DNA from: Hawksworthiomyces lignivorus
Lineage: Eukaryota > Ascomycota > Sordariomycetes > Ophiostomatales > Ophiostomataceae
Direction of reading: 5' to 3'
Assembly: GCA_002917075.1 (NCBI GenBank)
Contig: NTMA01000076.1
Span: 124,001-188,000, forward strand
DNA length: 64,000 bases
The position numbers were made by a program, and so were the translations under genes. Below are positions 22,628-35,274 of this stretch, piece after piece; the stretch's first letter is position 1; the number at the start of each line of letters is the position of its first letter. A model generated the notes under the pieces. That model saw nothing but the letters and a program-made list of their open reading frames with translations, was not told the origin of the DNA and did not search any database.

Positions 22628-25600
22628 CTGTCTCGAAGCGGAGGCTAAAGCACAACCTACCCGTTGATTTTTCTTATTATTATTATTATTATTATTGTGC
22701 AAATATTTTTCGTGGTTTGGTATAAGGATTGCGCAGGGATGGTTAAATAACTCATTTGAATTACGTGACACGGCCTGTCTTTGGATCTCTCGTCATCGTG
22801 TCTGTAGCTTGATGCCCACGCACACAGTTATGAGTGGGCGTAGACGAGCCGCAAACCGCTGCACCATTTTCTAAAGAATGTGCTCTGTAGGCGCGGGCGT
22901 CTTGGTACTCTTTCTGATTGGTGATTCCCTTGACCTCGACATGAGCAGGCGTGTCACGTCTTAACGCATGTGCTACATCGTATTTGTCAAACAGACGCTT
23001 TTTCTTTCATTCATTTTCATTTTTTTTTCAATACGAGGAGTATTTTTTTTATTATGGGATGAAAATAGGGAGCCGCAGCCCTTCGTATTACATTTCCCTT
23101 CTTTCTGGAACTTTATCGTCATACTTCTACTTCCTTAGTATGTCCTTAGTCTCACCATCTTAAATCTACCTGATGCAGATTTAGATATTTGCACCAAAAA
23201 GATACCGAAGACTTCTAAAGAAAGAAAAGGAATGAGGTGGCTTTCTGCAAACATAAACCAATCCCGCGACGAAAGAAGGCTACGGGATGCCTTTAGGGAT
23301 TCCGAGAAGTTGTGCTTTCCAGCCTGTTATTTCATCACAAATACTTTGTCTTCTTCGTGGAAAGATTTGCGATGTTCAAGGGCCAACCAATATTTAATTG
23401 CGAGGAACAAAGCTCGAAACTTAGACCTCTGTGGCAGCGGTCGCCAAATATTTGCTGCGTTGTTCTGACCCATTTTGCCCTTCTTCCGTGCTAAGGAAGG
23501 CTTACACTCTATGTTGGGAAGTCCCGGTGCTGCCTGAAACTCAACTTGTGTTAGTAAAACGGATGAATTTGTGAGTTATGGTGCTGCATGGACATACATA
23601 TTCATTGCTGCAGTGTAGTATACATGTACTGTTTGAGGATCCACCAGAGCCTGGAGAATAAAATTTATGGTTTTTTTTTTTTTGGTTGATCGTCCCGTGA
23701 ACGAATTTTTTTTTTCTCTTACTCTCATTTTCTCCTTGGTTTTGCCCCGTCTTGGCCTTGGTTTTTTTGTTCTCAACAAGCCTCACATCCTGCTGTGATT
23801 GGATCGGGGAGGCGGCGTGGAGAAGAGGAGGGCACGCAAGAGAAACACAGAAACAGATGATGGAGGGTCGCATTTGCCGGATGGTCAGGCCCATCAAACC
23901 AGTGAATCGAGCTAGTGGGCATGGTGCTGAGCTTATTTGGACGTCAACACATCTCCCAATACATCTTCTGTGGATCCTCAGGTGCTGTTGACAAGCGACT
24001 CTGCTTGTGAATGAACATTCTGTGCAGTGGCTTCTCTTCGCTGAATTCTCTACTGTATCTCTTCTATTATTAACTTCAAACCTTTTTGTACCTTTTCTAA
24101 TTTCCGAATATACTTGTTGTGTATGTACTTATGCAAGATACATTGCATACGGAGGAAGCGGCCCCATATTAATAGCTTTTATATGGCTCCTACCACCTGA
24201 TATATTTTTGTTATTTCTTTGTCCCTCCCCTTTCGTCTCTTCTCGGCCGGCTCTCGTATTTACACTCTGCACGAAGCAATATTATGGGATGCGAATACAA
24301 CATAGCCCACGGAGATAAAAGGGGAAAAAATACCCATAAAATATAATAAAATAGCATAAGACACCAACACTGTCAATACGACAGTGGGCCTGGTACGTCT
24401 TCCTGACGACTGAAATGCGACAGACTGTAGCCGAAAGAAGCCTTCCTTCCGGTGTTCTTCACTCGTGCCGCCGGGCACAAACCGCCCTGCTTGTCTTCCC
24501 ACATTGAAGCTAGAAAAATAGTTCGACATAGTAAAGGACTGCGATGGGCTTTTGCTGTTCCAGCAGCCTACAGCCTGGCCCAGACCCATGTGCTGTGGCC
24601 ATTGGCCAGGCTGAGTCTAAATTTTGCAGAAGAGCCTTGACAGCAAAGAAACTCTATATGCTATATGTGCATAGCATTTTCCCCTTTGGTGATTATTCAC
24701 CTCTCGGATTTTTCTTGTATTTTACGTGTCGATTCGTTATTGCCGTTTTCGGCACTGCCCGTCTTTGGCGTTTGCTCCTTCCTTCTGTTGCCAAAGCACA
24801 CTTCACTTCTTCGGAGTCAGTAGTCCTGAATGAAAGTTCACGATCTTCTTTTTGGTCTTCCTCATCTTCTCCAAATTTCTCTGTCGCCTGGACTCTTCAG
24901 TGCTTTCATTTCTCTCCATTCTCTTCTATTCCCCATAAGTCTTTCTCCCGTCCCGACAAGGGTCTATCACTTCGTCATATGCAGCCGTAGTGTTACGCCG
25001 CATGCTGTACGCGCACACTCTTCTCTCTATTTATTATTTTGTTCCTATTCCGCTCTTTTCACTCTGCTCCCTTCTTCAAAGTAGCCAGGTACGCGCGGCG
25101 TCTTTCTCTTATTTTACTTCAAACCATGTCGATTTTATTTCTTCTCGTTCGTTGATCTCCGACTCTTTGATTCTTCCCATTCGCTCTTTTCTCGGATTCT
25201 CTTAGCTTCCAGACCCATAAGACATGATATCTCGTTGCAATCTCTTGCCGCTCTTCCAATTTTCTTCACAGACTTCCATCATTCTCGTTTCTCGCCTTTC
25301 TCTGTATTTTGCCTCCCAATTTCTTCGTACTTACCGCTGCGTCATTCCTATTTCTTTCTTCCCCACGCCTCTCTGTTGAACACTGCCGCCTTTTCAATTT
25401 TGTCTTCGCCGTTTGCCTAGCTGACTTGGCTCTTGCGGATCCCGCTTCTCTAGCAGACCGTCGATCCACTTTCGTTAAACTCACATTCTCTTATTCTTTC
25501 TAATTTTTCTCTCTCCACTTTCTTGCTTCATCTCGTCCCGAATTTCCACGATGTACTGAAATCCAGGCTTCCGGCACCCTCATTCACTTTTTTGTTCTTC

Positions 25601-26690
25601 TTTTCTCGCTTTCTTTTAAAAGCCCACACCCTGTTAGCTGCGACCTATTTTCTTCCGGTTAGATCATGTCTCTGGTTTCAGCTGTTTTCTCTTCACCAGC
25701 TCTTCAACTTGCATCTTATTCAAAGCAGCTCTTCGTTGCACTGCTCCACAGTTCATTGTTTCACCATCAACAATAAGACGCAATAAGAACCAAAGAACCA
25801 AGGAAATCTGAGGAACCTAAGGCATCGACATTTGGTGTTCCTCCAGTTTTCAAAAAGAAGACTGCTAGTCCCTGATCTTTTCAGCACAAACACCTTACCA
25901 ATTTTTTCTCGTTTATTGAGAAGATACATAATTTCATCATTGAAATTTATGCCCACACAGACCAGACAATCAGCTTTTCCAGACCCGGCGGTAGTTCATA
26001 CACCCCTTTTCCTGGCTCTCTCGGACAGGCTGTCGAGACCACCAATACCGAGATTTTAGGTCTCGCTCTATATTTCCCTGCATCTTCCTCTGCCTGTGGA
26101 CGCTTTTCCCGTTGCCATTTACATTTTGCGTGTTTCTTTTTTTATTTTCTCCCTCCTTGGCTGTCCAATCCCATCTCGATTCCCGCCGCTTCGAACCCTG
26201 TTTGAGCTTCTCTCGCGCCTAAATTCATCCTCCTTCTTTTCCCACACACCTCCCCCCGGAGTTCTCTTCAACTTTCCCCTTTCCCCTTCTTTACGTTTAC
26301 CCATCCGGCCTACCTCTTACCGTCCTTCGCCAAGCGGACCAAAACTAGGCCATAGCTGCAATAGAATACTCTCTTGCCTCTGAACGCCACCCCAGACGCG
26401 AGGTACATCGGATCACTTATTTCTCATACACTTACACACACCTTTGGTCGTCAGATTTATCATACAACCCACACTTGCACACGTAATTGAGTCCGTCTGG
26501 GGCCCCAGTGTCTCCGCCTTAATTTTCATTTCTTCTTTTCTCTACTATTGTTGAAATTTAACACCTTACCAAACTTATTGTCTTTCCTTTTTATTTACTC
26601 TGCACCCTACTCACTTTCTGCTACTCATCACTCGCGGGCCTGCAAAGAAAAGAAAGACGGTGATTTCACTATCTTTCTCCAACCGCCGCC
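22628..26690 (+). promoter_or_regulatory. 4-kb gene-free region including a long CT-rich leader
   Basis: No gene is supported. A TTA microsatellite lies right after the bZIP stop. From about 24700 to 26690 the + strand is strongly CT-rich with many short frames of Ser/Phe/Leu composition, as expected for the promoter and long 5' leader of the next gene, whose start is at 26691. Upstream ATGs are numerous, so translation could be damped by small upstream ORFs. Confidence 0.45.
22674..22696 (+). repeat. (TTA)n microsatellite
   Basis: About seven and a half TTA units directly downstream of the bZIP stop codon, probably in its 3' UTR. Confidence 0.85.
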
Positions 26691-29600
26691 ATGGCGACCA
26701 CGCATTATGAAAGTCGAAAGCCTCTTACGAGGACTGAAAGCTTTCAGCAAATGCTGGATCTAGAAAAGAGATACAAGGTAAAACAACACATCTTTCGCTC
26801 TTCGGCCCCTTTTCCCTTTGGTGCCTGTGGATTTTCCTTGACCTTCCCCGTTTCCCCGTTTTTTGTCTCCCTCTGTTGAATTTCCCCGTACCCTCCTGTT
26901 TCCTTCCCCGGATGTCTCAAGTATTCCGTCGATCTAACACACCTGTCTTCCTATAGCTCGCCAGACTTCAGAGTACCCAGGCTTCACCACGGTCCGAGTC
27001 TGCCATGTCTTTCCAACCTCAAATAAGACAGCCCCCTATCCAGACCCGACGTCGTGCTTCCAGAGAGTCGCTGCTTCAGCTGCAACAGCAAGCCGAGCCA
27101 CTGCCAAATAGTGCTAGGCGTACTAGCCCATTACCACCGCTCTCCATAAGCATTCCAACACCAACAGAGGTCGGTGAAAGAGAGCATCATTTCCATCAAA
27201 AGCTGCAGAGTAGTGGAAATGCCATGGCTGCCGACAACGATGAGAGGCCAGACAGCTTAGGGGACTTTGGCGATGCCACTCCACGGGAAAAATCGGTGAC
27301 TTTCATGAATCAGGATGATGAAGACGAAGATGAAAATTATGACGATGACGCCAAGTCCGACCAGTCGTCAATATGTCAGTCACCGAGCTGGGAGGGATAT
27401 GGTCAGAAGAAGAAAAACAAAAAGCAGATGGCTGAGCAGCGGAAAAAAGAAAAGGAGAGAATCGAGCAAGAGCTTCGAGCGGCAGCTAAGAAAAAATCCA
27501 CCAATCGATTATTCAAGATGCCACCCACAGACAATCAAGGCGCGGCTGCCGCTCGAGAAAGGCCGTCTAGCTCTGCTTCTGGCCGACTTGGTAGTAGTGG
27601 CAAGATGAGTACCAAGTCCAACAAGTTTGCGCCATCTATCCATCAAGGTTTCATTCCAGAAGCTTGGGGTGTGGCTTTGGGTGCCTCCAAGCCTCGTCCT
27701 TCGTATCCAAGAGCCCCGTCTGCAGCAGGGTCAGTCACAACCCAAACTTCCCCGAAGTTAGTACCGCCTCCACCGAGACAAGCCCACCAAGGCAATTCTT
27801 TTGGAGACAGGGGGCAGGTAAATGGAGCGGCCACTTTGTCCCAAGGGAGTGATCAGAAAGGAGAGACCACACTGTCTATGAACGAAAAACCGCCATATCC
27901 ACCTCCCTCTTCTCGATCTCATACGCTACGAAATATTGCTGCGCCTAACAATAACCGCCGCAACTCGCTTACGGGCACTGTCTCTGCTCTCCCGTCTAAG
28001 ATAGAGGAAATATCTGGCTTTTTTAAAGCACAGAATATGAAAAGCAGCCAAGCATCACTCTATTCCACCAGCAACCTGTCGGATCAGACTTTGAGCCCGC
28101 AAACCGAGAAGACTGACAGGGGCCGGCAGAGTAGCGAGCGTGAGGCCGCTACTAGCTACGTAAGGAAGGCTAGAGTGCAGAGCATTGAGCGTTCTATCAA
28201 AGGCTTTATGCTAGAAGCTGCGCTCTCTGATCCTGGTCTAACGATCCAAGCTAGTCCGGCACATGTAGCACATTCGAATCCACCACAGCAATCGATTCAG
28301 TCAATGAAACCAATATACCAAAGACCAGCTTCTTCACAGTCTAAGCACCAACAGCCACCCACTCCAAAAATTGCTGCTACCAGCAACGGAAATGGGACAG
28401 TTGCTGATATTCCTAATGGTCGCACTTCGCAGCAGGAGGAACTACGAACAAGACAAATACAACAAGAACAGCTGCCGCAGAAGCACCTACAAGAACAAGA
28501 AAAGCGAGAGGCGCTACCGCGACAGAACAGCATACCGGACGATAAGGCAAGCCAATTGCATCTGCAGGCGCAACCAAATAAATCGCACAAGCCAACACCC
28601 TCAACCACATCAACACAAACGCAAAGCACAGACAAGGAAGGTGATGCAAGCGCAGATTATTTTAATTTTGTCACGAAACCATATTCACCGCCGAGTTTAG
28701 ATTTAACATCGCCGGCGGGAGGTATATTCTCGTCCATAAAGTCTCGTATCAGTCGGCGGAGCAGTTTGTCAAGCGGATCTGTATCTGGAGCAGCACGGAG
28801 TTTCAAAGAGAGAGCTATGGATGCCATGCATCTACCGTCAAGCTCGACAGCTGTCACCCCTCCTCACCCTCCTGCGCGGAAGTCTTCTCAAAATTCGTCA
28901 CAGACAACAGTATCTGGTCTTTCTAGCTTAAAACCTGAGTCCACGACACAAAGTCTACTAAACTCGCAAAAAGAATCGAGACTGCTCCCTAAGCCCGCTC
29001 GTGTTCTTGGAGAATATAATGCGGAGACCATGTCACAAGGGCCACAAGCCAGGAGCCGTCCATCAGAAGGGTCGTCGACATCTTCCTATCATGATGACTC
29101 TTCCATACCTCCATCTCCGGCTAGCACACCAGATACCTCAAGACCACAATCCGCAAAGGGGCTGTCAGCAACAATTGAAGAAGTCCGTGTTGGGAGCCCT
29201 AACATGTTTATGTCCAGCCAAGAAGATGTCACTGTCACACAGACTCTGAGCAACTTCCAAGCGGCCCCCACCGAAGCAGAACCACTTAGTTCTCTAGATT
29301 CGTCTACGAAGAAAGTGAAACAACCGAATGTCGAGAGTAGCTCGTCAACTAAACAGGCAGGACAAAACCAGCCAATGGAAAATCGTCGAGAACCAAATAT
29401 AGATCGTCCTAGCAGTAAAGGGAGGGTCCTGGAAGACATTGAAAGACCAAATAGTCGCGGCAGGCTTCTAGAAAACGTCACACGACCTGGAAGCCGTGGA
29501 CGCGTGCTAGAAGAGGTAGCGCAGCGTGCAAAAAGCGGCAATGATACACCAAAGCAGACATCAGACAACCCTGAGAGAAAAAGCAAGGAAGAAGCATTTT

Positions 29601-30796
29601 CAAATGTGGCTCCGAATCTCTCTCAAGGCTTAGGAATCTTAGACGAAGCGTGGAGCCAGTCCACGGTGACTCCTGATGTCGATGCCCAGTCATTTGTTAC
29701 GACGTTAACGAACCAACATTCCAAGGCGTCACTGAAGTCTCAGCAAGAAATTGCACCGACTGGAAACGTTGAATCAGTGACACTTTCAGACAAGCAGCCT
29801 TCAGCAGGAGCCGACGTGGGCATAAGCTCCCATCTTTACGAGGCGAGCCGACCCGGTTCTCAGCAATCAATGCGTGCTGAAGACGAGGCTGCTACGTCCA
29901 CATCTACAGCCAATGGAACTGAACAGCCTTCAGAAAAGACTCTTTCTAGAAATACGTATCGCAAGAAGGAGAAGCGTGGTAGCTCTCGCACAAAGCACAT
30001 GTCTGTTGTCAATGAAGAACCTAGGCAAGGCGAAGACATCCAAGAGCAATCTCGAATGCAAAGTCAAGCTGCAACTCCATTAGATCATGCAGATGCAGAC
30101 CCACGAAAGGCAACTGTCGACGTCAGTTTTCTGCCACCCCTCAGGCACGAAGCATTCATACCTATAAAGTCCAAAGCACGAGCTGTGCCAGAATCAGACA
30201 CGTCTTCTTCCTCTATGAATGAAGTCGTCGCCACGACGTTAGCACATGGTTCCGGGCGCAATTCTCCGAGTGCTATGTATTTACAAGAGGCAAGACGATC
30301 GGCGCCAATGGTCTCTTCACCGCTGTCTAACGTGATTCGGTCAGCTAAGGCGAATATGTCCATGCCGTCTCTGGTTGCACCACCTCGGCCGGGTCTTAAA
30401 ACTTCGTCGTCATTTTCACAGAGTTATCATCCTAGTAACAAGGGTCTCTTGCCGCCTCCGTCAACATCATCCGCACCAAGTTCAAGTCCGACGACGTCAC
30501 CAGCATCTCCTCAATTCCAAATTCCGGCACAAGAGCCTGAGCAGCCGGGCAAGCTGATTTCAAGACCAATGGCCAAAATGCTTGTCGAATGCTGCCACTG
30601 TAAATTCTTCCACGACATGCCGAGTCGTGTTTATGAATGTATGGCCCAACCGGATGCCGTTGTTACAGACCGAGATCTCGGTGTTTCTGGTGCCATCACA
30701 ACTATGGTGAAGTGCCCCTGGTGCTCACACAATATGAGCACACAGTGCTGCGCCGGCTTTGCCGCTGTCGTTTATTTGAAAGAGCGGCTGCACTAA
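26691..30796 (+). CDS. Large low-complexity protein with C-terminal Cys-rich (putative zinc-binding) module
   Basis: Exons 26691-26777 and 26957-30796 give 1308 residues. The 179-nt intron (GTAAAA..TAG) is phase 0. The start lies in a perfect context, GCCGCCATGG. I do not recognise a named family. Most of the chain is Ser/Pro/Gln/Thr-rich and predicted disordered. There is an acidic block (DDEDEDENYDDD) followed by a Lys/Glu-rich segment that could form a coiled coil near 140-180. Three tandem 13-residue units sit at 846-884 (RPSSKGRVLEDIE, RPNSRGRLLENVT, RPGSRGRVLEEVA). The last 68 residues are different: ordered and cysteine-rich, with CCHCKFF, YECM, KCPWC and TQCC pairs spaced like a zinc ribbon. 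The layout suggests a cytoplasmic scaffold whose conserved function sits in the C-terminus. A role in polarity or signalling would be a guess. Confidence 0.85.
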
Positions 30797-31589
30797 ATGA
30801 TTTGGCAACAGAATCGAAGTGTTGTCAATGTTTAAAGTCGTCACGCACACTCTTTGCCCTCATATTCAGCTTATTTCTTTTGTTTTACAGATTAGCGACT
30901 GTAGAGTAATTTGCAAAGAGAGCTCTTTTCCTTTGTATCGATTCACGCATCTAGTTTCCATCTTAGCTACTCATACTGCACATATCAGCAATCTCAATGT
31001 ACACTTTCGAATTTCTTACCTTATTTTCATTCATTCGCTTAATTTTTTTTGTTGTTATTTTCATTAGCTAGCAATTTTTTTCTTTCTTTTCTCTTCTAGT
31101 CTTACCACATTTGAAATTACATTATCATAGCCTTTTACATCACAGAAATGAAACGAAAAGCCTTGATTATCCTCTAACTATTTATCTACGTGTCCTACTG
31201 TACATGATATCTAGTGAGATCAGTCTAAGTCATACATAGACCGCATGCTATGAAGGCGAGATCGCCATTTAAAGGAGAATGGGGAAAAAGAGAATTGGCA
31301 GAACGCCTGCAAACTCACACAACAAATGGCATATTTCTCACAGGGTCCATATTATAGATATATAGACTACGAACTATATCCTTGCGTCGAGACCTGACTT
31401 CTTTGCTGTCATGATGCGTTTTAGCATCTCCATTGTAATGTCCAGAACGTAGAATAGGAGGCAAACCGATGCTACGGAAAGCACACTTCTAGGATTAGAT
31501 TTGCTCTTCTAATAAAACGAAGGGATTTTCTACGTATTAGAACCAGAAAGAACATATTACTGACTCAGTAAGATACGTGCGGAACTAAA

Positions 31590-31635
<46 letters not shown>

Positions 31636-34438
31636 AGGAAAGAACTGTTGAAGATGAGGAGAAGAAAGGACAGTTCGGACTCTACATTTTGGGAACTTTA
31701 CCTCTCTTTCTCTTTCTTTCGAATATCCCTTCTCCAGTATCGTTTAAACATTTGTGAAAATTAGAAATGGAAGTGTGAATAGGCAGTACGCCATGCTTGA
31801 TCTTTCCGTCTTTTCCTTTTCCTTTTCCTTTTTCTTTTTCTTTTTTTAATTTCTCTTTGGTTATTTCCAATATAAATAAACAAACTGTGCAGCTGTATTG
31901 TTCTACGGTGAAGACGCGACCCATCAGAATAATAATAGAAAGAGGTGAAGTAGGACAGAATCAGTAGCATTGTAAAAGGACCATGTCAAATGTGTTCCCT
32001 TTGGGGGGAGGGAGTTCCTTTACATGAATCGTTTCCTCTTTCCTCAGTATACCAATGATGCTAATCTCAAAATTTCACAAGTGCAATGGGCAGGTTCTGG
32101 CCGTGGCTTCCTCTCTTCTGATGAAGAGAGTATCATAAAAATGCCTGATTCCAAAGAAAAAAAAAAAAGATCAAAAGTATGACCATCGGTTACAGGAAGT
32201 CGAAAGGCGCAGAAAATTCTGCAATTGAAAGAGAAGCTTCGTTTCTGTAACTACAGAAGGGACCCATTTCTCCGCAGCAAAACAGGAGATAATGAAAAGG
32301 GGGTGGTACGAGAGAGACAGATGAGAGGAAAGAAGATACCATAAAACAGCACCAGTCAAGACTCTTTTCTCTGTTTTTCTACAAGTGAGTCAGTGAAGAG
32401 AACATAATATTGTAGATCGTGCATCTCTTGATTTCCGGCTGTCTTCAAATCTGTATTTAGCACTTGCCATCTTTATTTACATCGCGATGCATGTGACGAA
32501 CGACGTAATGCTATCAGTAAATGTAGAGGGAGCAAAACCTAAAAAAGTCAAGTCAGAGGAAAAGATCAAAAAATAAGAAAGCGCCAAGGGCAGGAAGATG
32601 CTTTTCAATGCAATCAGGATGCCTATAAATATTTGTTTCTCGAGACATCTCGTGTCCGTCTTTGTCTATTTTCTTTCTTTTCCATTCTCATCTTTTGTTA
32701 TTCTAGTTTGATCGTTAAGAAGACAGATATTTGGTATTCCGTCACTATTTTGTCATCATCTTCGACGTCTTCAACATACGTCTAAACTTTCAATCTCTTA
32801 TCTAATTTTGTCCATCTATCACAAGTCTTCCCTGTCGTTTCTTCATAGAATATATTCTCTATTATCTGAGTCTCCAATTTCCCATGAATCTGAGCCCATT
32901 TATCATAATTCCTCATTCATCTTGTTTTCACGACGAAATTTCGGCGTGCTTTGATTTTTCTGGTTTAATTCTTTCTTTGTCTCTAAAGCCATTTTTCTTC
33001 TCTTGTCGTTTTGAAGATCACATTTCGTCAGCATAACTTCTAGCATCTCGTTTCCATTGCTTAACTCGAATGACTGCCCACTAGAGCCAAACCATGCTGG
33101 TTATCTTGCCCTTCCCTTCAATAATTTGCCTGCTTCAAAGGCACTGTCACTCATGAACCTGAAAGGGCAAGTATTTTCTCTTCCTTTGTTTCTTTGCTTA
33201 GCCAAGCTTGCTGGAGTAGCCTCTCCATTTCCCGCCTACCTTCTCTATCATATCAACCCAAGCATATAGCATAAGAACATTCTCTTATCTTCGCTTCAGA
33301 CACTTTTTGCTAACATTCAAGGACGTGACAGTTCGAAACACCCTTTTATGGTGAATATCATCATCAGTTGGCGATACAAAATAAAGTGGGGGATGATGAT
33401 ATCCGTTGTCACCACTGAAGCCCTGGCTCTTGAAGACCTATCGGTACCTGACCCTCACTCAGCCTTTTGGCTGACCTTTTTTTTCTTGCATAACAGGGCT
33501 TGGAACAATACACCCAGAATCGGTGGGCAAAATCCGCAGAAGATAATGTCATCTGCGTCATCTAAAGGCAAGTTGATTCTGTCTAGCACATGCATGCCAG
33601 CCCATTCTAAAGCTGATATCATGTCGGTGAATTTTGTCTTTTCAGTAAAAATCTCTGACCTCAGATTTCATAATCATCACCGGTCTGCCTTCACTGAATT
33701 GAGGAAGTACATGCAAATTATAAGATGCCCCAGATCGATGCCAGACCGCGACTCACAGGTTTGATAAGCGAAACGGAGTAGTGAACTGACATCGAACGCA
33801 TAGTGTTATTGGAAAAACAAAGGAATTGGGATCAGATTGTGTTCTGGGAGAGGAGAGGTGGTCCGCCTTTATATACTGTAATGAGCAGTTATCTTTCTGC
33901 TACCAAACCACAGGGCGGAGCTAAGTCAAAGAAAAGCTGTGTCAAATGTTGGTGGTGTTGGTTGCGTTAATGGTGTGCAAAGTAATTGGTCATGGCTTTC
34001 GTTGAGACAGTTTCTTTGTCGTGTTATTTACTTACCTTGACCTCTCACACACAAGAGAAAAAAAATGCTCATCATGTGGTGGGAGGTTCACCGAAAAGGG
34101 TCACAATCCCTCGATGTGGCACTTTATCGTCTATTTTTTTAACGAAAAAGAATTGTTGGTGGTAACCTTACCCCAAGGACAAAAAAAAGGATTCTAATTT
34201 TCTCACCTCAAGAAAGGAGATTCAGTTTTTGGAATAGGTATGCTGTGTCTAATATTTACGACAGACCTAATTCTGATCAACCATCTAAAGCAAAATAGGA
34301 CTATGGTACAATATGCAAACTCTTTGATAGCTCCTGATAGCCCTATGACATAAAGATTTATATTCTTATGTACAGAGAAACATCCGAATAAGCGGTAATA
34401 GAATCTAATCATGTTTTCACGTACTACTCTAGCTTTCT
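30797..34438. other. 3.6-kb stretch without a supported gene
   Basis: Beyond the 3' UTR of the preceding gene there are only short frames, poly-A and CT-rich tracts. The longest + frame (33348-33764, 138 codons) has no recognisable motif. A hairpin of six base pairs (TCAGCC/GGCTGA, loop TTTT, 33459-33474) followed by CC and eight T at 33477-33484 is the only distinctive structure. No tRNA or snRNA could be fitted. Confidence 0.35.
31597..31635 (+). repeat. Poly-A tract with one interruption
   Basis: A run of 26 A, one G, then 13 more A, preceded by a T run. Probably a simple homopolymer tract. Confidence 0.8.
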
Positions 34439-35274
34439 CTATCGATGATTTCCCATATTCTTCGCCACGAGTGTTGAAAATGCTGCATTTGCCCCAGCAC
34501 TGAAGTCGTGGTTCCAAAACCCAATCACGCTGTGCTCCCCAAAATCTGACATATTTGAGGATGGTGTTGTCGGTCTAGAAGCCGAGTATGCAAAAGCGAG
34601 GCGGTTGCTGCCTCCGGCGTTAAGCCGTGAAACACTTGTCCGCGACGTCCCGAACGACGTACAACCCGAGCACTTGGCCGTAACTTGCCAATGCGTGCTG
34701 TTGGTATGCGTGCCCGTACGAAGAATCTCGTACGTGGCATCGTCGTATGGCTGTGGAAGGTAGTGGCCACTATACCGCTCAAAAGAAGTAGAGATTAGCC
34801 TCTGGTTGACTAAAGGAAGGAATGAAAGAAGCAAAAAGCAATGATAGGCCGAGGCATCTATTTAGTGTCTGATGACATTTGTGAGCAATAGCGTTCTGCA
34901 ACTTACTCTGCCCACCGTGACGAGATCACCGCCCCTGATGACCATCCCCATGCTGCCGCCAACGGGTTCTTCAGCATGCCTCCGCCCCATGCGAGACCCG
35001 CCCAGCCGACGTCATTTCCTCCGACGATCTGCACGACCACATCAAAATCCGTGCTCGCAGGCACCCCGTTGGGCACGGCGACGCGGTAGTAGATGCCCTT
35101 GTTATCGAGAGAGTACTTGGCGAAGTACTGTGAGAAGGTGAACCCTGTCTGGTGGTCGACGAAAACGGTCGTGTCGGCCGCGGCCGACCGTTCCGTAATG
35201 GTTGCGGCCGCCGAGGGGGATGCCAGACTCGTCAACGAAGCCGCATACCAAGTTGCGATCTGGGACCACCGCAT
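34439..35274 (-). CDS. Secreted AA8-type cytochrome b domain protein (CDH cytochrome-like)
   Basis: Minus-strand exons 35274-34907 and 34769-34439 give 232 residues. The intron begins GTAAGT and I place its end at TATAG, because this restores SSRWADGHYLPQPY, matching the family; other acceptors give a longer, less typical insert. Residues 1-24 form a signal peptide ending in Ala-rich sequence. The rest is a single AA8 iron-reductase domain: FTFSQYFAKY, GWAGLAWGGGM with M100, a CSGC pair at 156-159, and FGEHSVIGFWNHDF with H202. M100 and H202 sit where the cellobiose dehydrogenase cytochrome has its haem b ligands. The dehydrogenase and cellulose-binding parts of CDH are absent, and no GMC oxidoreductase gene lies nearby. 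It is probably an extracellular electron carrier or metal reductase, perhaps feeding lytic polysaccharide monooxygenases. Confidence 0.88.

Noticed and set aside
26170..26200. TTCGAA-containing segment resembling a tRNA T-arm
   Set aside because: The flanking bases do not pair into a T-stem and no acceptor or D-arm can be drawn.
34770..34830. Earlier acceptor sites for the AA8 intron (CTTTAG, CCAG, CCAGAG)
   Set aside because: They either break the frame or insert atypical residues; the TATAG acceptor gives the family-like SSRWADGHYLP junction.
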